Origin: Candidatus Latescibacterota bacterium
Lineage (GTDB): Bacteria; Krumholzibacteriota; Krumholzibacteriia; G020349025
Reading direction: 5' to 3'
Assembly (NCBI GenBank): GCA_020349025.1
Contig: CP070763.1
Location: forward strand, 1,651,415-1,709,479
DNA length: 58,065 nucleotides
In this document: positions 25,603 through 33,658 of the stretch, one piece after another
How positions within the stretch are numbered: the stretch's first letter is position 1
Layout of the letters: the number at the start of each line of letters is the position of its first letter
Notes under the pieces: model-generated
What the model was told of the DNA's origin: nothing
The model's database searches: none
Seen by the model: the letters and a program-made list of their open reading frames with translations, nothing else
Made by a program: the position numbers and the translations under genes

Positions 25603-26919
25603 ATGCGCAAGTACTACATCCTCGACACGAACGTTCTCCTGCATGATCCCAGCTCGATCTTGAGCTTCCAGGAGAACCACGTCATCGTGCCGATCTACGT
25701 CATCGAGGAGGTGGATCACTTCAAGCGCGAGCAGAGCGAGCTCGGCCGCAACGCACGCCGCGTCTCCAGACTGCTCGATTCGTTCCGGCTCCGCGGCAAT
25801 CTCTCCGAGGGCGTTCCCACCGACTCGGGTGGCACGCTTCGGGTTGCGATCGATGCCGATGTGACGCTGGCGCAGGTGAATGGCGGCAGCAACTTCGTCG
25901 ACAACGCGCTCCTGTCGCTCGCGGTCGAGCTGTCGAAGAAACACCCCGACAGGCCGGTGATCCTGGTCACCAAGGATACGAATCTGCGGATCAAAGCGGA
26001 CGCGCTGTCGATTCAGGCAGAAGATTACGAGACCGGGCGCGTGGATCTGGCGGAGATCGCTTCCGAACACGTCGATATCGAGCTCGGCACGCAGGCGCTC
26101 GACCAGCTCGCCGACGGTGCGGCGGTCGCCGCTCCGCCGCTGCAGCTGCACCCGAACCAGTACGTTCGGCTGCACGCAGAGGGGGAATCGAAGCGCAGCG
26201 TGCTCGGCCGCGTGGCGGCGGATGGGGCGTCGATTGTGCCGCTCCGTTCCGAGATTCACGAGATCTCCGCACTGCGACCTCGAAACATGGAGCAGCACTT
26301 CGCGCTCGATGCGCTGCTCGACGACAACGTGACGCTGGTGACCTTGATGGGACGCGCCGGCACCGGCAAGACGCTGCTCGCACTGGCTGCGGGACTGCAC
26401 CTGATTCGTCGGCGCGATGCCTATGCGCGCATGCTCGTCGCGCGCCCGATCCTCCCGATGGGGCGAGACGTCGGCTACCTGCCGGGTGGGCTGGATCAGA
26501 AGCTGCAACCCTGGATGCAGCCGATCTTCGACAACCTCGCGTTGCTCCTGGAGCAGACCGGAGCAACCCATCTCGAAACGTTGCGCGCGATCCAAGGTCT
26601 GATGGACCAGGGAATCGTGGCGGTGGAGCCGCTCACCTACATTCGCGGGCGCACCATGTCGCGCCAGTATCTGGTCGTGGATGAAGCGCAGAACCTGACA
26701 CCACTCGAGGTGAAGACGATCGTGACGCGTGCGGGGGAGGGGACAAAGCTCGTGTTCACCGGCGATCCGGACCAGATCGACAACCCGTACATCGATTCAT
26801 CTTCGAGCGGTTTCAATGCGCTCGTGCAGGGCTTTCGTCGCGAGCCGATGGCGACGCACGTGCACCTCGCCAAGGGAGAACGTTCGGCGCTGGCGGAGCG
26901 TGCCTCGACGTTGCTGTGA
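25603..26919 (+). CDS. PIN-PhoH family ATPase/ribonuclease (YlaK-type)
   Basis: A 438-residue two-domain protein. The N-terminal PIN nuclease domain (1-~150) has acidic residues in ILDTNVLLHDP, VIEEVDHFK, NFVDN and VTKDTNLRIKA. The C-terminal PhoH ATPase has Walker A G-R-A-G-T-G-K-T (250-257), ARPILPMGRDVGYLPG, IRGRTMSRQYLVVDEAQNLTP (Walker B) and FTGDPDQIDNPY. PIN-PhoH proteins are RNA helicase/RNases. It is immediately upstream of the structured-RNA region at 27-28.1 kb, which may be coincidence. Confidence 0.93.
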   Translation: MRKYYILDTNVLLHDPSSILSFQENHVIVPIYVIEEVDHFKREQSELGRNARRVSRLLDSFRLRGNLSEGVPTDSGGTLRVAIDADVTLAQVNGGSNFVDNALLSLAVELSKKHPDRPVILVTKDTNLRIKADALSIQAEDYETGRVDLAEIASEHVDIELGTQALDQLADGAAVAAPPLQLHPNQYVRLHAEGESKRSVLGRVAADGASIVPLRSEIHEISALRPRNMEQHFALDALLDDNVTLVTLMGRAGTGKTLLALAAGLHLIRRRDAYARMLVARPILPMGRDVGYLPGGLDQKLQPWMQPIFDNLALLLEQTGATHLETLRAIQGLMDQGIVAVEPLTYIRGRTMSRQYLVVDEAQNLTPLEVKTIVTRAGEGTKLVFTGDPDQIDNPYIDSSSSGFNALVQGFRREPMATHVHLAKGERSALAERASTLL

Positions 26920-26939
26920 AGAGCGCCGGATCCCACGTT

Positions 26940-26970
26940 TTCTCCACAAGTCGCGCAACGGTTATCCACA
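26940..26970 (+). promoter_or_regulatory. Pair of DnaA-box-like sites
   Basis: TTATCCACA at 26962-26970 is a perfect consensus DnaA box. TTCTCCACA at 26940-26948 differs at one position, in the same orientation, 22 bp (two helical turns) away. A weaker inverted candidate (TGTGGAAGC) starts near 27016. No AT-rich unwinding region and no dnaA or dnaN gene is adjacent. Confidence 0.5.
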
Positions 26971-27094
26971 GATGCAGTCGGCGAATCGTTTGTGATCAGA
27001 CCAGATCCAACCGCTGTGGAAGCTTCCAGGGAAAAAGAGCCGCCGCGGCGCGAATTCGCTTGTGGCTGCGGGCGACGAGGAATAGACAAGAAGA

Positions 27095-28110
27095 GCAGAT
27101 CGTGCGAAGCGATTGCGGCACCGACACCCGATCCTGCGGGACTTTTGGAGGGGTGGGTGACGGCCCGAGCCGGACGTCCAGGAGCAGCAATGCCACCCGC
27201 GTCCGGGGTGAAACCATGAGCCAGGGCCGCGACACCTCGAACCTGCAGGAGCCGGAACAAGGTGCAGGAACCTCGAGAGGGGCGGTGGTCTCTACGGAGA
27301 CGAACCGGCCCGGGCGTGATCGAGACTCCGAGGGGCGCGTGCGGGATGTGAAGCCCGCGCCAAGCCCGAGGGAGGAGACTCGCGGGAAGCCGCAGGTCGT
27401 CACACCCGGGAGGAAACCCCTGGGGAGGTGAAACCCAAGGGAGCAGCGAGCCGCTCGCCGGGACCTCTCGGCGAACGCGCAACGGACTTCCGGAGGGAGC
27501 AAAGCCCTGGAGCCGGGCGAGGCGTGCGGCGGAAGCCGCGGGCCGCTCGAGCCGACGGCCAGAGGGCAAGGGCGCGCCGAAAGGCGGACCCCCTCTCCGC
27601 GAAGGGGAAGGCTCCGAAGGGTGAACCCCACGAGCGTGCGCGGCATGAAACAGGGCCGTGGAGGCTGCGGGAGAAGAAAAGCGCCAGGAGGGCTGACGAA
27701 CCCTGGAGGCGCAACGGACCGGGCGAGGCAAACCCGGGTGAAGTGGGCTCCTGCAACCGCAAGCGCTGAAGGGGAAGGAAACCCCATGGGAGGGGCTGCG
27801 TTTCGAGAGAGGCGCAGCGACCCGCTCTGGTCAAACTCTGGAGGAGGGCACAAGGCCAGGAGAGCGCGAAGCCGAAGAAATCAACCTCATCGGCGGCAGC
27901 GCGCGACCGGAAGACCGTGGAGGACTCCCCGAGAGGGGAGACCCGCGGGATCGCGAAACCCATGACGCGATACGGCGCGTGTCGAGTGCTCTGAAGGTCG
28001 GTGCAACTCCATGAGAGGAGCCTCGGCGTCCGCGAGGGGGTCGGGGAGCTGGAGCGGCGTCAGGAACTCCGGAGGGGCGACACGCGAGCTTCGCGCGATC
28101 TGTTTCTTTC
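27095..28110 (+). ncRNA. Candidate large structured non-coding RNA
   Basis: About 1 kb of purine-rich plus-strand sequence with no credible protein frame and closely packed hairpins. Those visible by eye include CCGGACG/CGTCCGG (27170-27176, 27200-27206), CCTGCA/TGCAGG (27242, 27263), GTCTC-TACG-GAGAC (27288-27301), GCGGC-GGAA-GCCGC (27526-27539), CGCC-GAAA-GGCG (27575-27586), a 32-nt hairpin at 27681-27712, GGGG/CCCC (27771, 27782), a 10-bp stem with GAGA loop (27795-27818), CTCCCC-GAGA-GGGGAG (27925-27940), ATCGCG/CGCGAT (27950, 27966) and CCTCG/CGAGG (28021, 28033). Four are GNRA-capped. Ends are guesses: a weak TTGTGG-N17-TAGACA (27060-27088) at the 5' side and a terminator-like hairpin at 28083. 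It does not show the conserved cores of RNase P RNA, tmRNA or a group II intron domain V. Family unknown. Confidence 0.6.
28083..28110 (+). terminator. Terminator-like hairpin at the end of the structured region
   Basis: CGCGA-GCT-TCGCG (28083-28095) followed after a short gap by the T-rich TGTTTCTTTCC. Base composition changes here from purine-rich to mixed, which supports an RNA 3' end. Confidence 0.45.
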
Positions 28111-28230
28111 CTCCACTCCACGCCCAACACCTGCTCCGCGCAGGCCGATCCCACGCCGGCCGATCTCCATGCCCACGATGGGCACCGAGCTTGCCACTTT
28201 TTCTTGTCCGGGCTCCATGTTCCTGACCTG

Positions 28231-28277
28231 CATGGTTTTCATAAGTTACCTCAAAAATTCGACTTATGAAATACATG
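28231..28277. promoter_or_regulatory. Long imperfect inverted repeat ahead of the E1 gene
   Basis: CATGGTTTTCATAAGT (28231-28246) and ACTTATGAAATACATG (28262-28277) match as inverted repeats at 14 of 16 positions around a 15-bp AT-rich centre. It stands out as AT-rich in a GC-rich genome and lies just upstream of the promoter at 28294, a typical place for an operator. Confidence 0.5.
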
Positions 28278-28293
28278 GGTGCTGCGGGTCGGC

Positions 28294-28322
28294 TTGATTT
28301 CGGACGCGGGTCGTTCTAACTT
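28294..28322 (+). promoter_or_regulatory. Candidate promoter of the E1 gene
   Basis: TTGATT (28294-28299), 17-bp spacer, TAACTT (28317-28322). The leader to ATG 28435 would be about 105 nt; to GTG 28342, about 12 nt. Confidence 0.4.
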
Positions 28323-28434
28323 CTGTCATGGAGGTCCCCGGGTGACCGAGTCTCATCCAGCTCCCGGCACACGAGAGCAACAGGACCGGCCGCTGCCAGG
28401 AGGCGGGACCGGAGCAACTCCAGGAGGAACGCGG

Positions 28435-30483
28435 ATGCGTGAAATCGCGGCGCACCCCGACAAGAAGGTGTTGCCGAGTTCTCTGCGCTCGCAGGTGCCC
28501 GCAGAGGCGCTGCGGACACTGTACGAGCGCATGCTCTACACCTACTACATCGAGGAGCGCACGAAGCTTTTCGTGAAGTCGAACAAGTGCTCCTTCCATG
28601 CCTCGAGTCGGGGCCACGAGAAGCTGCAGATCGCGATCGCCATGCTCCTCCAGCCAGGCCGCGACTGGTTCTTCCCCTACTACCGCGAGAAGGCGCTGAT
28701 GGTGGGATTGGGGATGCCTCTGCGCGACATCTTCCTCGGCATGCTGTCACGCGACGGCGATCCGAACTCGAACGGACGCAACATGTCGGAGCACTTCTCC
28801 TCGCGCGACCTGCGCGTGGTCGCCCCCACCGCATGCACGGGCACGCAGTACCTGCCCGCCGTTGGCATGGCGAAGGCGGTCGTTGCCGATGGACGCAACG
28901 ACATCGTTTACGTGTCGAGCGGTGAAGGGGCCACGAGCGAGGGGGAGTACTTCGAGGCGCTGAACTGGGCCAGTCGCGAGAGCGTCCCTGTGCTCTTCGT
29001 GGTGCAGAACAACGGCTACGCCATCAGCGTGCCGCAGTCGACGCAGACGGGTGCACGGATCAGCGAGGTGGCGCGCGGCTTCCACATGCGCACGGTCGAG
29101 GTGGATGGCACGCGTTTCACCGAGATGTACACGACCTTGAAGCCGCTCATCGAGCAGATGCGCAAGACGCGCACTCCGCTCCTGGTCGAGGGACACGTGG
29201 TGCGTCTGGAGTCGCACTCGTCGTCGGACGATCAGTTGAAGTACCGCAGCGAGGACGAGCTCGAACGCACGCGTGAGCGCGACCCGCTCCGGCACACGGA
29301 GCTGCAGCTCGTACAGATGGGGCTGCTGACCGAGCAGGAGAAGGATGAGCTGCAAGAGCGCATTCGCGCGGAGGTCGACGCCGCCGCGGAGGAGGCGGAT
29401 GCACGCCCCTTCCCCGATGCCGCCCACGTCCTCGACGACATCTACAGCAGCGAGACGCCGGCGATCGAAGAACGCGAGGCACGCACCATGGGTGACAAGC
29501 CGGTGACCATGGTGGAGGCGATCAACCACGGCTTGCGCGAAGAGATGGAGCGCAACGCCAAGATCGTCATGTGGGGCGAGGACATCGCCGATCCGAAGGG
29601 GGGCGTGTTTGGAGCCACACGTGGATTGACCGAACAGTTCCCCGGGCGTGTGGGCAACGCGCCGCTGGCGGAGGCGAGCATCGTGGGGGTGGCGCACGGG
29701 ATGGCGATCGGTGGCTACAAGCCGGTGGTCGAGATCCAGTTCGGCGATTACTCCTTTCCAGGTTACATGCAGATGCGCAACGAGATCTCGACGCTGCGTT
29801 GGCGCAGCGCCGGCGCCTGGTCGACGCCGATGGTGGTGCGCGTCGCGGTGGGAGGATACATCCGCGGCGGGCCGTTCCACTCGCAATCGATCGAAGCGCT
29901 GTACGCACACACGCCCGGGTGGTACATCGCCTACCCGAGCAACGCTGCCGATGCCAAAGGGCTCATCAAGAGCGCGTGTCGTCTCGACGATCCGGTGCTC
30001 TTCCTTGAGCACAAGGGGCTCTATCGTCAGGTGTACACGAAAGCACTCGAGCCCGACTCCGACTACCTCGTGCCGTTCGGCAGGGCGCGCATCGAGCGGC
30101 CTGGGAACGACGTCACCGTCGTCACCTGGGGCAGCGGTGTCTATCGCGCGCTGCAGGCCGCCACGCGCCTGGAGGACGAGCAGGGTGCGTCCGTCGAGAT
30201 CGTCGACCTGCGCACCCTGCTACCGCTCGACATCGAGTCGGTGCTCGGGAGCGTGCGTCGCACGTCGAAGGTCCTCGTTCTGCACGAGGCGCAGGTCTTC
30301 GGCGGCATGGGCGGCGAGATTGCGGCGCGCATCGCGGACGAAGCGTTCGAGTATCTCGATGCGCCAGTGAAACGTTTGGGGGCGCTCGACAGCTTCGTGC
30401 CGTTCGCGGGAAACCTCGAGAGCGCCGTGCTTCCCAGCGCCGACCAGGTCACGGCTGCGTTGCAGAATCTCCTGCGCTACTGA
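28435..30483 (+). CDS. 2-oxoacid dehydrogenase E1 component, fused alpha and beta subunits
   Basis: A 682-residue thiamine-diphosphate enzyme. The alpha half (1-~340) has LYERMLYTYYIEERT, HASSRGHEKLQIA and the ThDP motif GEGATSEGEYFEAL...QNN from residue 163. The beta half starts near 352 (TMVEAINHGLREEMERN) with VMWGEDIADPKGGVFGAT, VEIQFGDY and the C-terminal transketolase domain LHEAQVFGGMGGEIAA. It decarboxylates a branched-chain 2-oxoacid or pyruvate; the sequence style favours the branched-chain/acetoin type. No E2 or E3 follows. AGGAGGAA supports ATG 28435; GTG 28342 with GGAGG is an alternative. Confidence 0.88.
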   Translation: MREIAAHPDKKVLPSSLRSQVPAEALRTLYERMLYTYYIEERTKLFVKSNKCSFHASSRGHEKLQIAIAMLLQPGRDWFFPYYREKALMVGLGMPLRDIFLGMLSRDGDPNSNGRNMSEHFSSRDLRVVAPTACTGTQYLPAVGMAKAVVADGRNDIVYVSSGEGATSEGEYFEALNWASRESVPVLFVVQNNGYAISVPQSTQTGARISEVARGFHMRTVEVDGTRFTEMYTTLKPLIEQMRKTRTPLLVEGHVVRLESHSSSDDQLKYRSEDELERTRERDPLRHTELQLVQMGLLTEQEKDELQERIRAEVDAAAEEADARPFPDAAHVLDDIYSSETPAIEEREARTMGDKPVTMVEAINHGLREEMERNAKIVMWGEDIADPKGGVFGATRGLTEQFPGRVGNAPLAEASIVGVAHGMAIGGYKPVVEIQFGDYSFPGYMQMRNEISTLRWRSAGAWSTPMVVRVAVGGYIRGGPFHSQSIEALYAHTPGWYIAYPSNAADAKGLIKSACRLDDPVLFLEHKGLYRQVYTKALEPDSDYLVPFGRARIERPGNDVTVVTWGSGVYRALQAATRLEDEQGASVEIVDLRTLLPLDIESVLGSVRRTSKVLVLHEAQVFGGMGGEIAARIADEAFEYLDAPVKRLGALDSFVPFAGNLESAVLPSADQVTAALQNLLRY

Positions 30484-30539
30484 CCCGACCAAGCGCGCGC
30501 CAGGCGCATCCTGCGTTCGCGCACGTGAGCGCGGCCTTC

Positions 30540-31040
30540 CTAGCCTGTGGACGTGGGGCGGATCAGCGTGAGTGCCCGACGCAGGCGCTGACGCAGGGAG
30601 CCGAGCTTGCGGTTGCACCAGTGCGAGCGTGGCAGGAAGCGAAGCACCGGTTGCCGGCGCACCCCCATGCTCGCGAGCTCGGCCGCTGGACTGGCGTGGT
30701 GACGGTCGCGACGCCAGGCGTCGAGGAAGAGGCGGTAGGCGACGTCGTTGTTGCCGCGCAGACGGTAGACGCGACCGAGATTGGTTCTGAGCTCCACGTC
30801 GCCGGGTGCCATGTGGAGCGCCAGCTTGCAGACACGGATCCCCTGCTCGTAGTCGCCGAGAACCTTTGCCAGGCACACACCGTAGAGGGAGAGCGCCTCC
30901 GGATTCTCCGGGTCGTGCAGCAACGCCTGCCGCAGCAACGCCAACGCTTCGGACTCCTTCTCTACGTGCATGCGTGCACGCGCCTCCTGAAAGAGACTGC
31001 GGGCACGTGAGTCGTAGACGCGGGCGTTCGCTTCCCACAT
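30540..31040 (-). CDS. TPR-repeat protein
   Basis: A 166-residue protein of tetratricopeptide-like helix pairs: RARSLFQEARARMHVEKESEALALLRQALLHDPENPEAL, a second unit with YEQGIRVCKLALHMAPGDVELRTNLG, a third ending in AYRLFLDAWRRD, then a basic C-terminal tail. No signal peptide. GGAGAGG lies 3 nt before ATG 31040. Convergent with the E1 gene, 56 bp apart. TPR proteins mediate protein contacts; the partner is unknown. Confidence 0.72.
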   Translation of the reverse strand: MWEANARVYDSRARSLFQEARARMHVEKESEALALLRQALLHDPENPEALSLYGVCLAKVLGDYEQGIRVCKLALHMAPGDVELRTNLGRVYRLRGNNDVAYRLFLDAWRRDRHHASPAAELASMGVRRQPVLRFLPRSHWCNRKLGSLRQRLRRALTLIRPTSTG

Positions 31041-31717
31041 GACCTCTCCGTTCGACTGCCAGGGCACCACGCGGCACGCTGGGGCATCCTGAGCGGGATC
31101 ACCCGCTTCGGCGCAACCTGCATACCAGCTCCTAGCGTCGCGTGGCGCGTGCGGCGTCGAAGCTCGGGAGCGCTCCCGGCGGTTCTTCGATGTCCCGACC
31201 TCGATGGCGCTCGCGGAGCCGTCATCGACGCCCGTGGGTTGCAGATTGCATCTCCGCGGTGTGGGCCCTCGCGCGCAACGCGCGCGAGGGCTCGAAGCGG
31301 CGGGTAGCGGCCGCGAACGGCCGCATGACATGAGGGGTTCGCGTCGAGGCGCGTTGCGATCGAGAACGAAGCCCGCAGCGCGGCACTCGCGCACCGCGCG
31401 CCCCACCTCCTGATCGGGTCGCGGATCGGCACCGGCTTGGTGAGGCCGCGCTCGGTGCGCCTCGACGCCGTGGGACGTGGCGTCATCCGGTCGCCACCTG
31501 CGAGTGGGAGGCAGCATCGGTGCCTGCTTGCGGCGGCGGTTCGTTCGCGTCCAGCGGCATGCAGGTCGACGTTGGTGAGCGCGGTGGCGCCGCCGCGCGA
31601 CGCGGCGTTGACGCAATCCGTCCATGTCGGCGACGCTACGCACCTGAAGGCTCTCGCGGCGCCAGCGCGATTCGTGAGGTGGGAGCGGGGGAGAGGCCGC
31701 CGAGCGTGGGGGAGACG
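31041..31717. other. Hairpin-rich intergenic region without recognised gene
   Basis: About 680 bp between divergent genes. Open frames on both strands are Arg/Ala/Ser-rich and do not resemble any family I know. Notable structures are a 14-bp perfect palindrome CGGGAGCGCTCCCG (31165-31178), an 11-bp stem around CCCTCGCGCG/CGCGCGAGGG (31265-31291) and GCGGCCG-CGAA-CGGCCGC (31307-31324). It could be a decayed gene or an RNA. Confidence 0.4.
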
Positions 31718-32191
31718 ATGTCGGATTCGCGTCCACAGGCAACGGGGGACGAGGTTCGCATCCGTCCGGCGACGCCGGACGATCTGCCGCGTGTGCGCAC
31801 CCAGCTGCAGCACGCAGCGCTGCCGCTCGACGGGCTCGAAGAGCACTTCGGCGCCGGCTTCGTGGTCGCGGTCGCGGGTGGCGAGCTGATCGGCGTCGCC
31901 GGGGTCGAGGTCCACGGTCGGCACGGCTTGCTGCGATCGGTTGCCGTGACGGCCGAGCGCCGCGGCTCGGGGCTCGGTCGACGTCTCGTTCGCGATCGCA
32001 TCGCCTGGGCGCGCGGGCGCGGCTTGACCTCCCTGTCGCTGCTGACGACGACGGCAGCAGCCTGGTTCGACAGGCTCGGTTTCGCGACGACCACTCGCGC
32101 GGCCTTGCCGCCGGCGCTGCGTGCGTCTCGCGAGTTCTCCGAGGCGTGTCCGGAGACTGCCGCCGCGATGACGATGCAGCTCGAGCGTTGA
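31718..32191 (+). CDS. arsN2: GNAT acetyltransferase, ArsN2-like
   Basis: A 157-residue GNAT protein. After a short linker come IRPATPDDLPRVRTQL, LPLDGLEEHFGAGFVVAV, LIGVAGVEVHG, the acetyl-CoA loop LLRSVAVTAERRGSGLGRRLV, SLLTTTAAAWFDRLGF and the ending ALPPALRASREFSEACP. This is the pattern of ArsN2 acetyltransferases found in arsenic-resistance clusters; the related ArsN1 detoxifies phosphinothricin-like arsenicals. GGGGGAG precedes the ATG. No other ars gene is nearby, so the substrate is open. Confidence 0.78.
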   Translation: MSDSRPQATGDEVRIRPATPDDLPRVRTQLQHAALPLDGLEEHFGAGFVVAVAGGELIGVAGVEVHGRHGLLRSVAVTAERRGSGLGRRLVRDRIAWARGRGLTSLSLLTTTAAAWFDRLGFATTTRAALPPALRASREFSEACPETAAAMTMQLER

Positions 32192-32205
32192 CCCCTCGTC
32201 ACTTC

Positions 32206-33534
32206 TCAATGCAGCTCGTAGGCGCTGCCGCCAATGAACTCGCGCAGCACCGACGTCGGCGGCACGTCCTCCGCTCCCGTCGCGGCGAGCCCCTGCATGA
32301 GGGCATGAATGCGGCGCGCGCGCGCCACCGCGTCGGCGCGGCGCGGATCGTCGAGCCACTTCTCGATGAGGCGAGGGAAGTGGGGGCCGAGGTGCTTCTT
32401 GAAGATCGGAAGCTCGTAGGGGAGTGCCCCATTGATGACGGCATCGGCACGGCCCAGATGGGGAATGATGTGTTTGAGCTCGCCACGACGCACGTAGTGC
32501 CAGTGCGCAATCGTCTGTGACGGATCGTAGCCGCGATGCGCGGCATCGCGCAGCATGCGTCGCAGCAAGCGCAGGTCGGTCCAACGCACCCAGCGCCCCT
32601 CCTCGTCGCGCAGCTGCAGTACCGTCTCGATGTAGAGGTGGAACTTCTTGTCGTTGTCGACACTCTGGGTCAGCGGCTCGTAGAGACCGTGCAGCGTGTC
32701 GAGCAGCAGGACCTCGTTGCTCGCCAATCGCAGCGGCTTGTGCGAGTCGCTGCGCCGCCCGAGCTTGAAGTCGTAGATCGGCATCTGCACCTCACGATTT
32801 GCGAGCAGGTCGTCCAGATGCTGGTTGACGAGCCGCAGGTCGAGGGCCTCTGGTGTTTCGAAGTCGTAGTCGCCGCTGTCGTCCTGTGGGTGCAGGCGCA
32901 GATCGAAGAAGTAGTTGTCGAGGCTCAGCGGCACCACGCGCAGATCCGCGGCGCGGAGGCGCTCGCACAGCTTCGCCGTGGCCGTGGTCTTGCCCGAGGA
33001 GGAAGGCCCGGCGATGATCACGACGCGAACGCGCTCACGCGACTCGAGGATGGCACGTGCCGTCGCATCGACGCGCTCCTCGTACGCGGCTTCAGCCGCG
33101 TGGATGAGCTCCCCGAAAGTCCCGGCGTGCACGTGTCGGTTCAGGCCCGCGAGCGTGGAACAATCGTGATCGAAGTTCCAGACCAACGTCTCCCACATCG
33201 TTCTCCACGGCATGGCGTCGCCGGAAGAACGTGGGCTCTCTCGCGCGCGCCGCAGACGCGCGCGTTCCTGTCGATAGACGATGTACGCCTTCGCCATGCG
33301 TGTGTGGCCGGCCTCGATCAGGACCTCCTCGACGAGATCCTGGATCTCTTCGACGCTAGGGCTGCCCGACTCGCGAGCGAGGCTGGCGCCGACGCGCCGC
33401 GAAAGCTCCTGAGCCATCTCGCGGTCGTGTTCTCCCACGGCGGCCGCAGCCTTGTAGATCGCGGTGGTGATCTTCTTTTCGTCGAATGCGACGACCTCGC
33501 CGGTGCGTTTGATGATCGAGCTCGGGGGTGCCAT
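32206..33534 (-). CDS. ATP-cone plus uridine-kinase-like P-loop kinase
   Basis: A 442-residue fusion. An ATP-cone domain (residues ~5-95: IIKRTGEVVAFDEKKITTAIYKA, then EEIQDLVEEVLIEAGHTRMAKAYIVYR) is followed by a phosphoribulokinase/uridine-kinase-type domain. That domain has Walker A GPSSSGKTT (about 176), LSLDNYFFD and later LLDTLHGLYEPL. ATP-cones are nucleotide sensors usually seen on ribonucleotide reductases. It may phosphorylate a nucleoside under ATP/dATP control. ATG 33534 is preferred over 33573 because the latter lies inside a -10 element. Confidence 0.78.
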   Translation of the reverse strand: MAPPSSIIKRTGEVVAFDEKKITTAIYKAAAAVGEHDREMAQELSRRVGASLARESGSPSVEEIQDLVEEVLIEAGHTRMAKAYIVYRQERARLRRARESPRSSGDAMPWRTMWETLVWNFDHDCSTLAGLNRHVHAGTFGELIHAAEAAYEERVDATARAILESRERVRVVIIAGPSSSGKTTATAKLCERLRAADLRVVPLSLDNYFFDLRLHPQDDSGDYDFETPEALDLRLVNQHLDDLLANREVQMPIYDFKLGRRSDSHKPLRLASNEVLLLDTLHGLYEPLTQSVDNDKKFHLYIETVLQLRDEEGRWVRWTDLRLLRRMLRDAAHRGYDPSQTIAHWHYVRRGELKHIIPHLGRADAVINGALPYELPIFKKHLGPHFPRLIEKWLDDPRRADAVARARRIHALMQGLAATGAEDVPPTSVLREFIGGSAYELH

Positions 33535-33571
33535 GGGGTCGACCTCGTACGACAGCGGTTCCGGGGCGGGC

Positions 33572-33580
33572 ATTGTAGCA
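33572..33580 (-). promoter_or_regulatory. Extended -10 promoter of the ATP-cone kinase
   Basis: On the minus strand TG-C-TACAAT at 33580-33572. It overlaps an in-frame ATG at 33573, which excludes that codon as the start if this promoter is used; GAGG 8 nt before ATG 33534 fits instead. Confidence 0.45.
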
Positions 33581-33658
33581 TCCGACCGGCGTGGTTCGGA
33601 GCGCTCACACGAGAGCGGCAGCGCGGAGCGGCGCCAGCGGGAACAAGGCGGCGTGGTC

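Noticed and set aside
26996..27853. 285-codon minus-strand open frame across the structured region
   Set aside because: The translation is Pro/Arg/Ser/Leu-rich low-complexity text with no domain; it is the antisense of purine-rich hairpin DNA, which keeps stop codons rare. No ribosome-binding site.
27095..28110. RNase P RNA, tmRNA or group II intron
   Set aside because: I looked for the GAGGAAAGTCC-type RNase P core, the tmRNA tRNA-like ends with CCA and a group II domain V and found none; the length (about 1 kb) is also wrong for the first two.
30962..32584. 540-codon minus-strand open frame spanning the gap and arsN2
   Set aside because: Its sequence is Arg/Ala-rich and crosses arsN2 and the kinase gene in the wrong frame.
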